Shown here one piece after another: positions 35,562-46,420 of a stretch of 64,000 nucleotides of DNA. The notes under the pieces are model-generated. The model had not been told where the DNA came from. It saw only the letters and a program-made list of their open reading frames with translations, and did no database searches. The DNA comes from Letharia columbiana (taxonomy: Eukaryota > Ascomycota > Lecanoromycetes > Lecanorales > Parmeliaceae), in contig NW_023501114.1 in assembly GCF_014066305.1 (NCBI RefSeq), positions 124,001-188,000 on the forward strand, given 5' to 3'. Numbering within the stretch: position 1 is the stretch's first letter; each line of letters opens with the position of its first letter. The translations under genes were made by a program, and so were the position numbers.

Positions 35562-36068
35562 ATGGCAGCACCCGGCCCGAACCCTAGACCACAACAAGCC
35601 ATGCCATCCATACCTTCTCTCAGTGACGCTGAGACAATGGTGCTACAGGCGCTGAGAAATCGACACACTTGGGATACCATCATTTTGTGCACCCTAGCAG
35701 ATGATCTCTTTGGAAGGCCCATCTATAGCAAGGAAATTGCAAACGTCATCAGCGTTCGCGACGGTCGTACAAACGTCCCTTTCCACACGGCTATCGTCGT
35801 GTTCATGTTCGGCGTTGCGCAGCGGCCATTCATTGAAGAGCTTTATCCTCTGACGTGTCGGTACAAAAAATGGGAAGGAGTAGACAACAAGCTTAGGGAA
35901 CGCAATGGGCAAAGAGACTACGACGATATGGAAGAGATGAGCGCATGGATCCTCTACAACGAGACGTTGACGACTGCGAATCTGATAGCATCCAATCAGT
36001 TAGGTTCGTCATCAGCAAGGCAGCAAGGAGAGGGTGAACACCTGTCTGCCGAAGGAGACAAGGCCTGA
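35562..36068 (+). CDS. Hypothetical protein, 168 residues
   Basis: A single uninterrupted exon with a strong start context (CGCCATGG) and a plausible TATA box and leader intron upstream. There is no signal peptide or membrane helix. The N-terminus is Pro-rich. The middle (SLSDAETMVLQALRNRHTWDTIIL, RPIYSKEIANVISVRDGR) looks globular and the C-terminus is polar and probably disordered. I do not recognise the family. Confidence 0.55.
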   Translation: MAAPGPNPRPQQAMPSIPSLSDAETMVLQALRNRHTWDTIILCTLADDLFGRPIYSKEIANVISVRDGRTNVPFHTAIVVFMFGVAQRPFIEELYPLTCRYKKWEGVDNKLRERNGQRDYDDMEEMSAWILYNETLTTANLIASNQLGSSSARQQGEGEHLSAEGDKA

Positions 36069-39000
36069 TAAGGTGGTGAGAGCTAGGGGCGATTTCTGAC
36101 TGTTGGTTCATTTGAATGTCATGCTGTGTGGGCTCTTTCTGATCTATTGTCGTCAAATTTGTTCACAGGTCGAAAGTCACTCATTGAGGGAAGTCTAGCA
36201 TGCGTCTTGGCGTTCTTGTCTGCGGCTTTGTAATGCAGAAAGCTTTGATATCTAATAGTCTGTTCCAAAGGTCACCGTCTGTGGCACAACCCAGGGCACC
36301 CATTGTGCATGCTGCTCCAACTTCTTGGTCCGTGTGGGCACGATCTCGATAGAGTAGCTTTCGAGCTGGGAAGGAACCGCTGTGCATTCCAGTCTTCTAC
36401 ATGTGAACACCTCTCGCACTGTCCGGTATTTACTCCCCTTAAGAGGTTGTTGAACACTTCGCAGCTACAGGCTCTTGTTCATCCGCGCACTCAAGGAAGT
36501 ACTCAGAACTTCCGAAGTATCTTCTCGAGGCTTGGCGCCATGGCCCAGGTAAGCTAACGGAAGAAGTGACCGTCCGAGGCGTCTCAGGTGCTGAGATTGT
36601 CCGTTTTCATGCGGACTTCACCCATGACTCTGGAGAGGGCTTCCGAAAGGCGTTTAACAAGACATTGCCCTCGCATGCTTCTGCTAATTTCTTCGATGTT
36701 TTGAGGATTTGTACTACATTCACTGCGACTTCTCCTGGCGTTTGTTCTGAGCTGTGGAAGAAAGAAATTTGGAATTTTTCCTCTATATACATAAGGGTGT
36801 CTTCTTTCCCGGATACCCAAATTTCCTTGGAATCTACTTCTGGAAGACTAATTTGCCTGTGAGCTCGCGCCAGCTATCCTCAAGTCTTATTTATGTCAGT
36901 CCTATATCTTGCCCTTTGATACCTATCTTTCAGCCTTAACGCCTCGCTTCGTCTTGGCACGGCTACAGAAAAGGTCTTTCCTGTGCACTCAGCTAGCTGA
37001 TGACAACAATAAGATGTCTGACTACCTACACACTTTTCTGTCCTGGTATCAAAGATTAGAAGCACCCAAAGCTGTCTGACATCTTGGTTGATATGCTGAA
37101 TGTAGCTGGTGAGTCTGTCAAACCCCCGGGTCTCTTTTGATGACGCTTTTGATTTGAGGCTAACAAATATCAGACCCACTTCGATGACTTGATCCGAAGC
37201 TGAAGATCGATGGGAGTCGTCCACGCCATGTCAGCAGCCATGCAAAATCGCCAGGTTCAAAAACCCTCCATCGGTGAGAGAGTCGAGAGCGACCGGCCAA
37301 ATGAATACCTAAACATAGCAGCGCACATCGCATAATTCCAAGAAATCTCAGAAGTCAACAGAGATGCCGCAGCCAGACTTTCGCTTATACTCCCGACTGA
37401 GGGTTGACCCCTAAGCCCAAGATGGCAAAGAGTTGACCGAGATTAAGGCCACGACAGTAGGTGGTCGCGGCTCTCCAGCCGATGTGCAGCTTGACTGTCG
37501 GTTTAGTAGAGATCTCCGACTCGCGGACCGTGCGAACAAGGCTTTCTGTCTCTCTGAGATTAGTATGTTAAATTCGTTGATGACGCAAATCTACAATTGC
37601 ATGTGTGCGCTTGAATAACCCTGCTTTCACTCAGAACTGTCTCAGCTTCATTCGCATTTGGAATACTTTGATAGCGAAAGGGGCGCCGGTGATCGTCTAC
37701 AGAGCGTTGCGCTGCAACTCCATGTTGAAAAAGCCTACTTCAATAGCTAGGCTGTCGGTATGATCCTGCAGATGAGAAGCGCCAGTGGCACTTTGAAGAG
37801 TCAGTTGCAACTGTTGGTAGGGCACCAGGTGGGGAATGGCTTAGTCTGTGCCTCTCACAATCTTTCACCGTTTAATCATTACCCCTACAAGAGTTGTTAA
37901 GAGTCACGGTGGAGTTTTCGAATTACGTTTTACGTGAACCTGATAGTAATCACCTGGTTCTTCGTACCAGATCTCCCTGTCAACATGCAACTCAATCTCC
38001 AAATCTTTCAATGCTCTCGAAATCTGCTGCTATCTTCTCTGCGATTACACCCTGGCGAGGATGAGACTCTGGACTGCAATCTGTCCACAAGATTGGTCTC
38101 TTTTCGTTCTCTCAAATTTAGCTTGAAAATGAATCAAACCTTTGAAACTTCTGCATCTGTCAGAGTATGGCTTGCACTTCAAAGGATACTCTTAAGTGAG
38201 TAAAACCTTATTGAGATAGGGGCGATGAAAACGAGTTGTTACAGTCGCCACCCTAGCAATACTCTGAAAGTACAGAACGGACATGGAAGAGTCTCAAAAC
38301 AAATACCTATCAGTTGCTTGACTTCTTGCGCCCTCAGCATCCACCAGATCGGGTCCTCCAGGCTGGAAAGGTCTCGTGTCTGGCTTGCAAGCATCGCGAA
38401 GAGCTCACCACGCTACTCTCAAGATCTGCGAGTTCAAAAAGGCCACAAAAGCATTCAAGGTCAGTATCACCATGATCGCAACGTCTTGCTACTCAGTCGA
38501 TGGGACGTGTAATCCTCAGCTCAATTTGTCGAATATGACCACTGTGGGAGGTAGAAATGGGGCCTATCGTGACGACTTTCAGATTCAACAGGCAGTGCAT
38601 ACGTATCCATACTCAACACCGCCTTGATCCAGAAACTTGGCGCTAATCATAAGTCGCTCACCGACGAAGATTCCGACCATACTGAGAATCAAGGGGATCC
38701 CTGCGTCATCCCCGTACCTTGACCGGCTCACTCGCCTGCAGATCACGCACAAGGTTCAGAGCACTGCACGTTACCTGTTTCACACTCGATCTATGGCGCT
38801 GAGGGTAGCCGACAGAGAGGCTACTGAAGGCCAAGCCGGAGCATGTTAGTTTGTTCCCCCGAAGGGTATGGACCTTTCCGATTCCTGGACTGCCGCATTG
38901 GTGCGGTCTAATCTTGGGAGGAGTTTCAGGTTGCGATTCTCCCGAAAGATCACATCTCGCCTTCAATTGGCACCAAAATACGATCAAGTCACCGAAGTTA

Positions 39001-39713
39001 GTACAGTTACAATTCCTTTAATCGCTACCCGCCTGACCGATCGTTAGAACATCATTATCACTAATGGCGGCTTCAGCGCTTTCATGATCCACATGGTTCT
39101 CATTCGTTCATTCCACGCAGGTCTTTCCATCCAAGAATCCTTTTTTGTGACACCCTACCACTTCATGCAAGTTGTACATTGCTGAATGGCATTCCAGCGA
39201 GCCAAAAGATCTTGACCGTGACGCATGTATCGAATAGGCAGAATCTAACCTGACGCAATCAAGACTGCCACAGTCGCAACAGAGAGTATATCCAGTGGGA
39301 GCATCAGATGGCAAAATAGACTGCGCAGAGACCATGCTGCGCCACCGACACCTGGTTTGAAGCTCTGTGTATACGTTTTCTATGTATTTGCATTGCGCGT
39401 AAGCTTCTGCGCCGTACTCATTGTTTCTTCCACTACAACTCCCATCGATATTCAATTATACAGCAATCATGGCACGCTCTTCTCTATCTACCCTCCGTAT
39501 CTACTCAAAAAGAGCGTTAGAGAGTAAGTATGTTCAGCTCAAAGCGTCTCGCTGAATTGAAAGCAAGATTTTTTCAAAATACCTCTCGAAGAGCAGTCAA
39601 TTTATTACAAGGGCTGAAAGTCGAGTCTTGGCTAGATCATGAACATCAACAGCGTCAGATGGACGACAACAGTCACCGCAAAGAGCATCGAGAGACTGAA
39701 GAAAATCATTCGC
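36069..39713. other. Gene-poor stretch of ~3.6 kb
   Basis: Numerous short ORFs on both strands, none with a recognisable domain. Some may be fragments of old genes (for example 36,303-36,860 and 37,934-38,630), but I cannot assign them. Confidence 0.35.
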
Positions 39714-40119
39714 CACAGTGGGACTGGGGGTTAGTGGGTCACATGACACGCCCCTGTTTCATAGCCCTGTCGGTACCCCTGTAAGGGGTAGGGGATAGGT
39801 GTCCAGTACGAGCTATATAGCCACCTGTTTTGCACCTGTCAATGGCTCTTCATTCGATTTCGTCTCTTCCAGAGCCATTGCATACTTTTTATCCCACCCA
39901 TTCATACCCGCACATAGCTAGCTATCATTCCACTTCAGATCTATGCCATAGGCATGGGAGTTTTCTTGCGCTGGGGTACGAGAAATATGCCTGTTAGGCC
40001 TCTATTTAGGCCTATTCAGGCTTGCTATCCCCGGCGTGAGACGGCCCAACCACTATCTACACTCTACGTGGGCCCATATACGTGCATTGATGCGTGTTTT
40101 TCATGAATGGGACGACTAA
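39714..40119 (+). repeat. Dispersed ~400-bp repeat, copy 2
   Basis: Full-length relative of 13,054-13,455, same orientation. It is preceded by CGC, giving CGCCACAGTGGGACTG, which closely matches the inverted right end of the transposon at 55,079 (CGCAACAGTGGGACTG). A GTCAATGGCTCT...AGAGCCATTG hairpin lies inside. Confidence 0.8.
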
Positions 40120-40298
40120 CGTGAGCTTGGGAAGCGACCTGTGGACTGAGAGCGAAGGACTGAGGAAGCCAAAAGAGGGTGAGGATAAAGTTCCAAGGAC
40201 CAAGCCGGGTTCCAAACGTCCCTTGAGCTACAACTTCTGGCGATATACAAGGGTCCGCGGCGAGTCTCACAAGGGGGCCCCGTCAAATACAGAGTCAT

Positions 40299-40849
40299 AT
40301 GAAGAAAACAGCGATAACAGTGGTCAGCTTGCAAGCCATTCCCAACGAACTCTTCTTTGACTCGAAACTCGTCTGTGATCCTGGCGCCTCCCTGATGATT
40401 CTCAGCGGATGTTTTCCAAAGCTCTTCGATCTGTACTTGGGAGGATCCTACCAGAGCTTACCTCGGAGCCGGACGGGCTTACGTAGCCAATATTCTTGAT
40501 GTTAGAGGGACATGCCTAGAAGAGATGAATGGAAGTTCTCAAGTCAACGTATGCAATACTTCCTTCATTAACGGTTCGATCAAGAAGCTGTTGGGTAAAG
40601 AGACTGAGGTCTCCCCACTTCGGCATCGCATGTCCGTACTCTGGCCAGCGACGAGAGACGCGTAGGGCATTGTTGAAGGCTGGACTGCAGAACATCCGAG
40701 TCGGCACAATCGAACTCTGGCAGGGCGAAGAGATTGACCTGATGATTATGGACCTCGTTCACGCGGGAAATGACCACGGCGCTCTCGACTTCCTATGCTA
40801 CAGTACGAATTTGTCAAGCATTCCAGAGGGGTTTGAATACGCTAAATGA
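40299..40849 (+). pseudogene. Fragment of a superfamily-1 (UPF1/NAM7-like) helicase
   Basis: Two separate frames give pieces in the order expected of the C-terminal helicase domain: AIPNELFFDSKLVCDPGA (motif after the F-x-MHP region), then GIACPYSGQRRETRRALL, VGTIELWQGEEIDLMIMDLV and NDHGALDFLCYS (motifs V and VI region). The final NVALTRA-type motif is replaced by unrelated sequence after ~40,814, where a 33-nt segment shared with 43,460-43,492 begins. The Walker A half is not present upstream, where the ~400-bp repeat sits. It reads as a truncated relic. Confidence 0.5.
40815..40847 (+). repeat. 33-nt segment shared with 43,460-43,492
   Basis: CAAGCATTCCAGA-GG-TTTGAATACGCTAAAT occurs here and, inverted, at 43,460-43,492 with two differences. 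It may be a transposon end or a scar of an insertion in the helicase fragment. Confidence 0.6.
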
Positions 40850-41130
40850 CTTCTACTTGGCGGAGCAAGCACTTAGCACTTTCGTTTGGTAGATAGAACT
40901 TAACGAATTTAATGACCATACTCACCTCATGATTGATAGTGAAAATTAGTCTTCTTCATGTACGAGACGCACTTTCCGCAGGTCGCATGCCAAGACTTCA
41001 TTCTCGAAAGTAACTGTCTTTTTAGGTGTCACTATGTAGTCGTGACAATTTAACTATGTAGTCGTCACGATTTACTTCGCACGCACTGAAGCCGCTTCTA
41101 ATCGCCAGACCGCTAGACCATTGTACCAGC

Positions 41131-41388
41131 GCCAATAGGAATTGAACTCATTACGAATTAGATACCCTCTGAACTAAATTTTATGGGTAGGTTGTTCCCA
41201 CAGGTGGCTGGGATAGGCCAAATGAAAAAAGCTGTTTTTGGAAAGGCTGGGAACCTTATCTCGACACTTGGCAGAATTGGATTCTCTTATTTTACTTTGT
41301 ACCAATAGGAATCGACCCTATTACGAATTAGATACGGTTCTGACTAGGTGTTGAGGAGGCTGGGAACCTTATCTCGACACTTGGCAGA
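41131..41388 (-). repeat. tRNA-Thr(CGT)-like fragments and a 31-bp direct repeat
   Basis: On the minus strand two segments (41,178-41,131 and 41,348-41,301) read like pieces of a tRNA: TAGTTCAGAGGGTATCTAA or TAGTCAGAACCGTATCTAA (D-arm, A-box-like), then TTCGTAAT with a CGT anticodon, then GGGTCGATTCC (T-loop, B box). The second has a perfect 5-bp T-stem (ATAGG/CCTAT), but the anticodon 3' half and acceptor stem are missing. GGCTGGGAACCTTATCTCGA... (31 bp) is repeated exactly at 41,245 and 41,358. Together this resembles a duplicated tRNA-derived SINE or tRNA pseudogenes, not a working tRNA. Confidence 0.45.
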
Positions 41389-41566
41389 TTGAACCATTTT
41401 CTTAATTGTATCTCAAACTCTGGTGGCGGGTTTCACCCACCGAGATGTTGGAAAGCGGACGGTGGTCTGAATTTCAGTGATTTGGAGGAAGGTATGTACA
41501 TAGAATCACCGCAATTACAACCAACACTGCCGTTACCCAACCGTTTTTCCATAAACCGTGAACGCC

Positions 41567-42820
41567 TCATCCTACCGGAGACAAGACCCTGCCATTTCCA
41601 TTTCCGTTTCCATTACCATGAACATTGCCATTTCCGTTCAAGAGTTTCTTCATGTTCCCGGCCGAAGGCCCTAACTCCGGATCCCGATTCGCACTCTCGT
41701 ACTCAAGCGCTTTTATAAGCTTATAGAGCAGGAGTGCGAAAAGAGAGCCGCAGATGGGGCCAACCCAGTAAATCCATTGCGTGGTGTAGAAGGTGTGGCT
41801 GGCGACGGCGGGACCGAAGGAGCGAGCGGGGTTGAGGGAGCCGCCGGTCCAGAAGACGCCTGGGGGTGGATGTTAGCGGTATTCACTTGTGATGAAATGG
41901 GGCGTCTGGGGCTGGAAAGTAGCGGGATTGGAGTACTCCCGGCTCAGGAATCGGTAGAGACTCACCTACGAGCTCGGCGATGAAAAGACTCAATCCGATC
42001 CCTACTGGCGCGATGAAGTTCCCCTGGTGCTTTTCTGCTGCCAGCATGAATATCGTGAAGACGAGTTGCGCGGTCAGAATCATCTCTATAATGACGCCCT
42101 GGGCGATTGTGGTTCCGCCTCCAAGCGTGGTTGAGACCGCAAGTTCGCCTTGGAATAACGCCTGTACGATATATGCCGCGACTATGCCCGCGACGATTTG
42201 GATGACAAAGAGGAGAATGCCGCGAACGAGTGAGATGGCGCCGATGAGAACCATGCCGACCGTTACCTGGGTATGTTAGCCTTGGCCTGGAATACTGCAA
42301 GCTCGCGGCGCAGGCCAACTCCATGGGACTTTGATCACCCACAGCTGGATTGAACAAGCCTCCGCTGATCCTAAAGAAGACCCATGCATTGACGGCCAGC
42401 GAGAAACCGAAGCACAAACTTATATACAGTAACTCGGAAGGGTTCTTCTGCGCGACTTGTGTAATGACTGTAGTCCCTGTGTTGGTGTTGGAAGAAATAT
42501 TGGCGACTCTGCAGCAGTCCCCAGAAATCAGCGTCTCCTTCTTTTGACTGTCGTGTGACTCGTCAGACATGCTCTGACGGTATAAGGTGAAATGTGCTCC
42601 AGAAGGCATTTTGGGAGTAATATGGCGGTAAAGACAGAGCAAGGGATGAATCGGATGACACCTACTGGGTGCCAGCAAAAGCGAAGAAGAGGAAAGAGAT
42701 GGTGCCGACGAATTCACCGATGACGGCGACGGTGTGCCCACGGGTTGTGGGAGGAAGGGTACGGAGAAGTCGGCGCACCGGCCCGTCTACAGGGGCGGTG
42801 ATGGGTGCGGCGGTGTTCAT
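41567..42820 (-). CDS. Aquaporin (MIP family)
   Basis: Exons 42,820-42,666, 42,508-42,343, 42,266-41,966 and 41,859-41,567; introns of 157, 76 and 106 nt; total 304 residues. Helix 1 is HTVAVIGEFVGTISFLFFAFAGTQ. The first half-helix carries GGLFNPAVTVG, assembled exactly by splicing (GTGGGT donor), and the second carries GGSLNPARSFGPAV, also at a splice junction. Both NPA boxes are intact, with the usual Arg after the second. Six membrane helices are countable. It should conduct water and perhaps small solutes across a cellular membrane. The C-terminus is a short NG-rich tail (GNGNGNG). The long first intron contains a frame-open stretch that would otherwise add ~50 residues; the family alignment decided against it. 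Confidence 0.88.
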
Positions 42821-44047
42821 GGTGAAGGAGACGGTTTATTGGGGGTGAGTGCTAGGATGCAAGGAAGAATTATGGATGCAGCGAACGTGGGGACATATGT
42901 TAGAAACATCATCCAAGCATGGCGTCATCTCGAGAAGCTGGACGCGCCGGCACTCTCCATCCCCACACTCTTTTGGATCTTTTCTATCAACAAACACAAG
43001 TCGGAAGATTTACCGGAAAATTATTGGCTTTTTCGACGCCCCCAAATTTACGGGAAATTTAGCTACAAAGCTTCTTTGTTGTAGGCGTAAAGTCTCAGCC
43101 ACAGATCGTCTTGGGCTGGACTGCTTCCGGCTTTTCATCATTAGGGTTAAATAATGGACACTTTCACTCCTCTCAGTCGTCTCACCCATTCGTGGCACTG
43201 GTACTTTGTCTTTCATGAGGATGATTCTGTCCTTCGACTGCCTTTACTCTCCAAGCACATGTTGGCCAGGCACTGTGCAAATTTCAGCCGAACAAATTCG
43301 GCAGGAAAAACAATCCTCTACAGGTAAGACTACGCAAAGTCCTTGTGTTGTAAGAGCTAAAGTAATGCAAAGGGTTAACGATCAAATTTGCCGTTTCCGG
43401 CCGTCTGGAAGCTCGGAGCGTCCGAATGCGGTTAGTGTAGATCACGGCATCGATCGTCGATTTAGCGTATTCAAAACCGTCTGGAATGCTTGGCACCGGA
43501 GATTTTTCACACCACACACCCAAATTCGTGCTGTAGCATAGACATCTCTCCGCAAAATTATTTTAAATCCAGTAGCCACATCGCAAATAGTCGCATTTAG
43601 TCAGTTTTGAAGCTATACAACTACAAACAGTACCAAGAGAATAGCGGATCCCTTTGACTACTTGCGAAGGCCTCCAGTAAGAGTAGAGAAGATGCTCGGC
43701 CTTCGCCTGAGTAGAAGTATCAAGAGGGAGAGGTATGGCGATTGAGAGGCTAAGGAACATCCCAAGACTTCAGTATAGCTTCATTTTTTTTTCATTTTGG
43801 GATCTATAATAATAATAGCAGTGTTGTTGAATGATTCTGCCCTGCGCCCAAGCAACAGAAACGGTCCCAAGCATCCAGGCTTGGAGCGTAATTAAGAAGA
43901 AATTTTATGTGGGAAGAGGGGATACCATCAGAAGAAAAGAAATCATCTGCATGGCGATACCGTCGAAAATGCTTGGTATCTTTTCTTATGTGAATTCCCG
44001 CTGTCTCGACTCCCTTCCTTACGATTGCTACTTACCGCTAGACTCAA
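42821..44047. other. Intergenic; contains a 33-nt repeat segment
   Basis: No gene is supported. The minus-strand ORF at 43,523-43,284 includes the 33-nt segment shared with 40,815-40,847, so its similarity to that ORF is repeat-derived. Confidence 0.35.
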
Positions 44048-44840
44048 TCAACCTTGGGTACTATTAGGCAAAGTAATGAAGCCCGAAGGCGCCAAAATCG
44101 CTCCTGCAACAGTGGGTGGGCCGTCCGGGATAGTCCTGTCCTCCGCCGAGCCACTCGTCATGATGAGAATTCCAATGCTTCCCTGGTCCCCTAGCAGCAT
44201 TCCAAGGTCAGTGTCGAGTCCTTCGGTATTCAAAAAGAAAAACGACACCACAGGTTTCATGCCCTCTATTCCGTCCGCCCAAAAACCAATAGAAGAAGAT
44301 TCCCTATCCTTCATCGAAACATCACTCACCCGCAGCAACCCATCCCGCCTTCCCATGCCGCACACACTCAAAATCAACCTTCATCGCCGCATGCCACATC
44401 GCATCAAACGTCGCCACATCCGTCTCCTCATACCTTTCCCTGAAATCCGACCCGGGCAGTTCCCTGGGTTGGAATCGATCCATCATGGCTATCGTGACCA
44501 CGCAGGTCCCATACTCGTACATCCTCGGCGTCATTTTCTTGGGCAAATCCGTCCTCGTGGTCGTAGCGCTCAGGGACGTGAATTCGAACCGCTCGCTTTC
44601 GCGCGGGCGGACTTCGTTGTTGTAGATGTAGTTGGTGATGGCGAGACAGTCTCTACGGTAGAACCCGTTTGCGACCCATGTGCGCGCTTCGGTGCATTGG
44701 GTGCCGATGTTGTTGCTGGGGAGGGTGTGAATAGGGGTTGTGGTGTTCGCAATCGGAGTTGCGGTCGTAGAGATGAGGAGGGTTAGGCTTTGTATCACGA
44801 GGTGGATACTTGCTAGAGCTGTCCTGAAAGCTAGGGGCAT
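44048..44840 (-). CDS. Small secreted protein, 242 residues
   Basis: Exons 44,840-44,330 and 44,265-44,048 with a 64-nt intron (GTGAGT...GAATAG). The ATG at 44,840 is chosen over 44,906 because it places the hydrophobic signal peptide (MPLAFRTALASIHLVIQSLTLL) at the very N-terminus. The mature part has four or five Cys in a loose pattern (QCTEARTWVANGFYRRDC, YEYGTCVVTIAMMDRF, VDFECVRHGKAGWVAAG), a type common among secreted fungal proteins of unknown role. It lies head-to-tail behind another secreted protein (45,711-45,060). Confidence 0.7.
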
Positions 44841-45059
44841 GCTGAATGTCTTTTGAACTTTGCTCGGGTCCAGCGGGCCTTTGACGGGTATTGTATTCAG
44901 TTGCATACGCTATGGCATGTATCGGCTATGCGCATCCTCAACCTCCAACGCTTGTCGTCCATCCATCGCGCTCGCTCATCGATGGCGCCGCGGCAGTGAG
45001 TCCCCCTCTGCAACAACCCACAACCTCCGATCCCACGAACGCTAGCGTCCACGCCGATC

Positions 45060-45711
45060 TCATCGCTCCTCCCAACTTCGGTCTCTCCTCCCCACCGCCC
45101 CAGGAGGCGGACTCTGCGAATACCACAACACCCCCGCGGCCACGGTCCCCTGCTCGACCACATCAACCTCGAAATTCGCCGGATGCAACCGCCCCGGTTC
45201 GCCCCCCTCCATAAACCCCAACAACCCATCCAACACCCACTCCAACTGCAGCCACGTGAACACCTTGCCCTCGTTGCCCCGGATACATACCGCAATCGTG
45301 TCCCGCCACCGCTGGCTGTACAAGCTGTGGAATCACGGCAGCGGCGCGACGGCCTCGTCCGGACGCCAGGCGACGCTCGTCCCGGATCGCGGCGTGCGCG
45401 CCCGAACAGAGCGCTTCGACGAGCCAGGCCGCGAACCAGCTTTCGCCAACGTGCGCGATGCGGAGGGAGATGTCCGTGCCGGGTATGGGGACGGTGGTGG
45501 GGAGGGAGACGGTTGTGTGAAGGGCGGTCGGGGTGGCGTCCAGTAGCGGCGGCGGTGGTGTCCGTGGCGTCGAGTCCTGTCGCTGGAGAATGCCGTCCGA
45601 GATTGAGCTCCTGGGTTCCGCAGGGGCAAGAACCGCGGCTGATGCTACTGCGAGAGCGGCACTGCTGAGCAGGAGTAATGAGAAGGACGTGCGCGCACAC
45701 GTTGGATACAT
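45060..45711 (-). CDS. Secreted protein with an apparent frameshift
   Basis: The start at 45,711 gives a clean signal peptide (MYPTCARTSFSLLLLSSAALAVASA). It is followed by a Pro-rich stretch and VPIPGTDISLRIAHVGE. Around 45,330-45,345 the good coding frame switches: the downstream part YSQRWRDTIAVCIRGNEGKVF and the continuing LQLEWVLDGLLGFM, HPANFEVDVVEQG read well in the next frame to 45,060. No intron with normal splice signals bridges the change, so this is a frameshift or a sequence error. The family is a secreted fungal type I only loosely recognise. Confidence 0.55.
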
Positions 45712-46420
45712 CTTCTCTCGGCGTATGTATTCCTATTCCTCGCAAGGAACATACTCTACATCCAGTGCCCGATGTCGTGATGTTTTCACTCCACTCTGTT
45801 CCGTCGCCAGAATTCCGTTTGCGCATAAGCGACCGACCTTCTTCTCTTCACGGGTTTGGCCCACTCGGCGCGTCTGTGCGGAGTAGGTAAGATCTACCCA
45901 CGCCTATATCTCTCGTCGGCTAGGATTTCGGCGAGGGTCTGGCTGCCAGTCAGGAGTCTGCGGTAGAAGTACCGGCCTCGGACTCGAGGACTCGGCGCGT
46001 GGAGAACGAACGTCACGGGTGTTTGGATCGGCGTTTGGTGTAGGCCGCAGATCTGGAATGAGAGATGGTTTGTTTGGAGAGGATTGGTTTCTTGATTGAT
46101 TGTCGTCATATGATTGATGTTATTGGATGGGGTACTCGCCTTGTCTTGTCTGTTTATGCACACAAGATATTGCTTTTTCGAATCTCACCACTCGTGCCAT
46201 CCTTTACACTTATCACTTCGCTCAAAGGGATCTTGAGAGAGCCAGCTCCGTCACGCATACAGAGCTCATCATTGGATTTGCAGCCCCTTCTTTTCAAATA
46301 AAAACCGGTAGCTTCACAATCATCAAAATCCCCACTTGCGTAGCTCCACTCTCGCTTCTCCGACCCCTAATCCATCAAAAAAACCGGTCGCTTCAACCCC
46401 CCTTCCCCTTCGCTTGATCG
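45712..46420. other. Intergenic
   Basis: Upstream of the secreted protein and downstream of the SET-domain gene. No further gene seen. Confidence 0.4.

Noticed and set aside
39530..39784. 84-codon ORF on the plus strand
   Set aside because: Its end runs into the ~400-bp dispersed repeat and the rest has no support.
41131..41348. Functional tRNA gene
   Set aside because: The acceptor stem and half of the anticodon arm are missing in both copies.
41962..42741. 259-codon minus-strand ORF as the aquaporin N-terminus
   Set aside because: It reads through the first intron and then leaves the aquaporin frame; the spliced model restores FAGTQVAN and NPAVTVG exactly.
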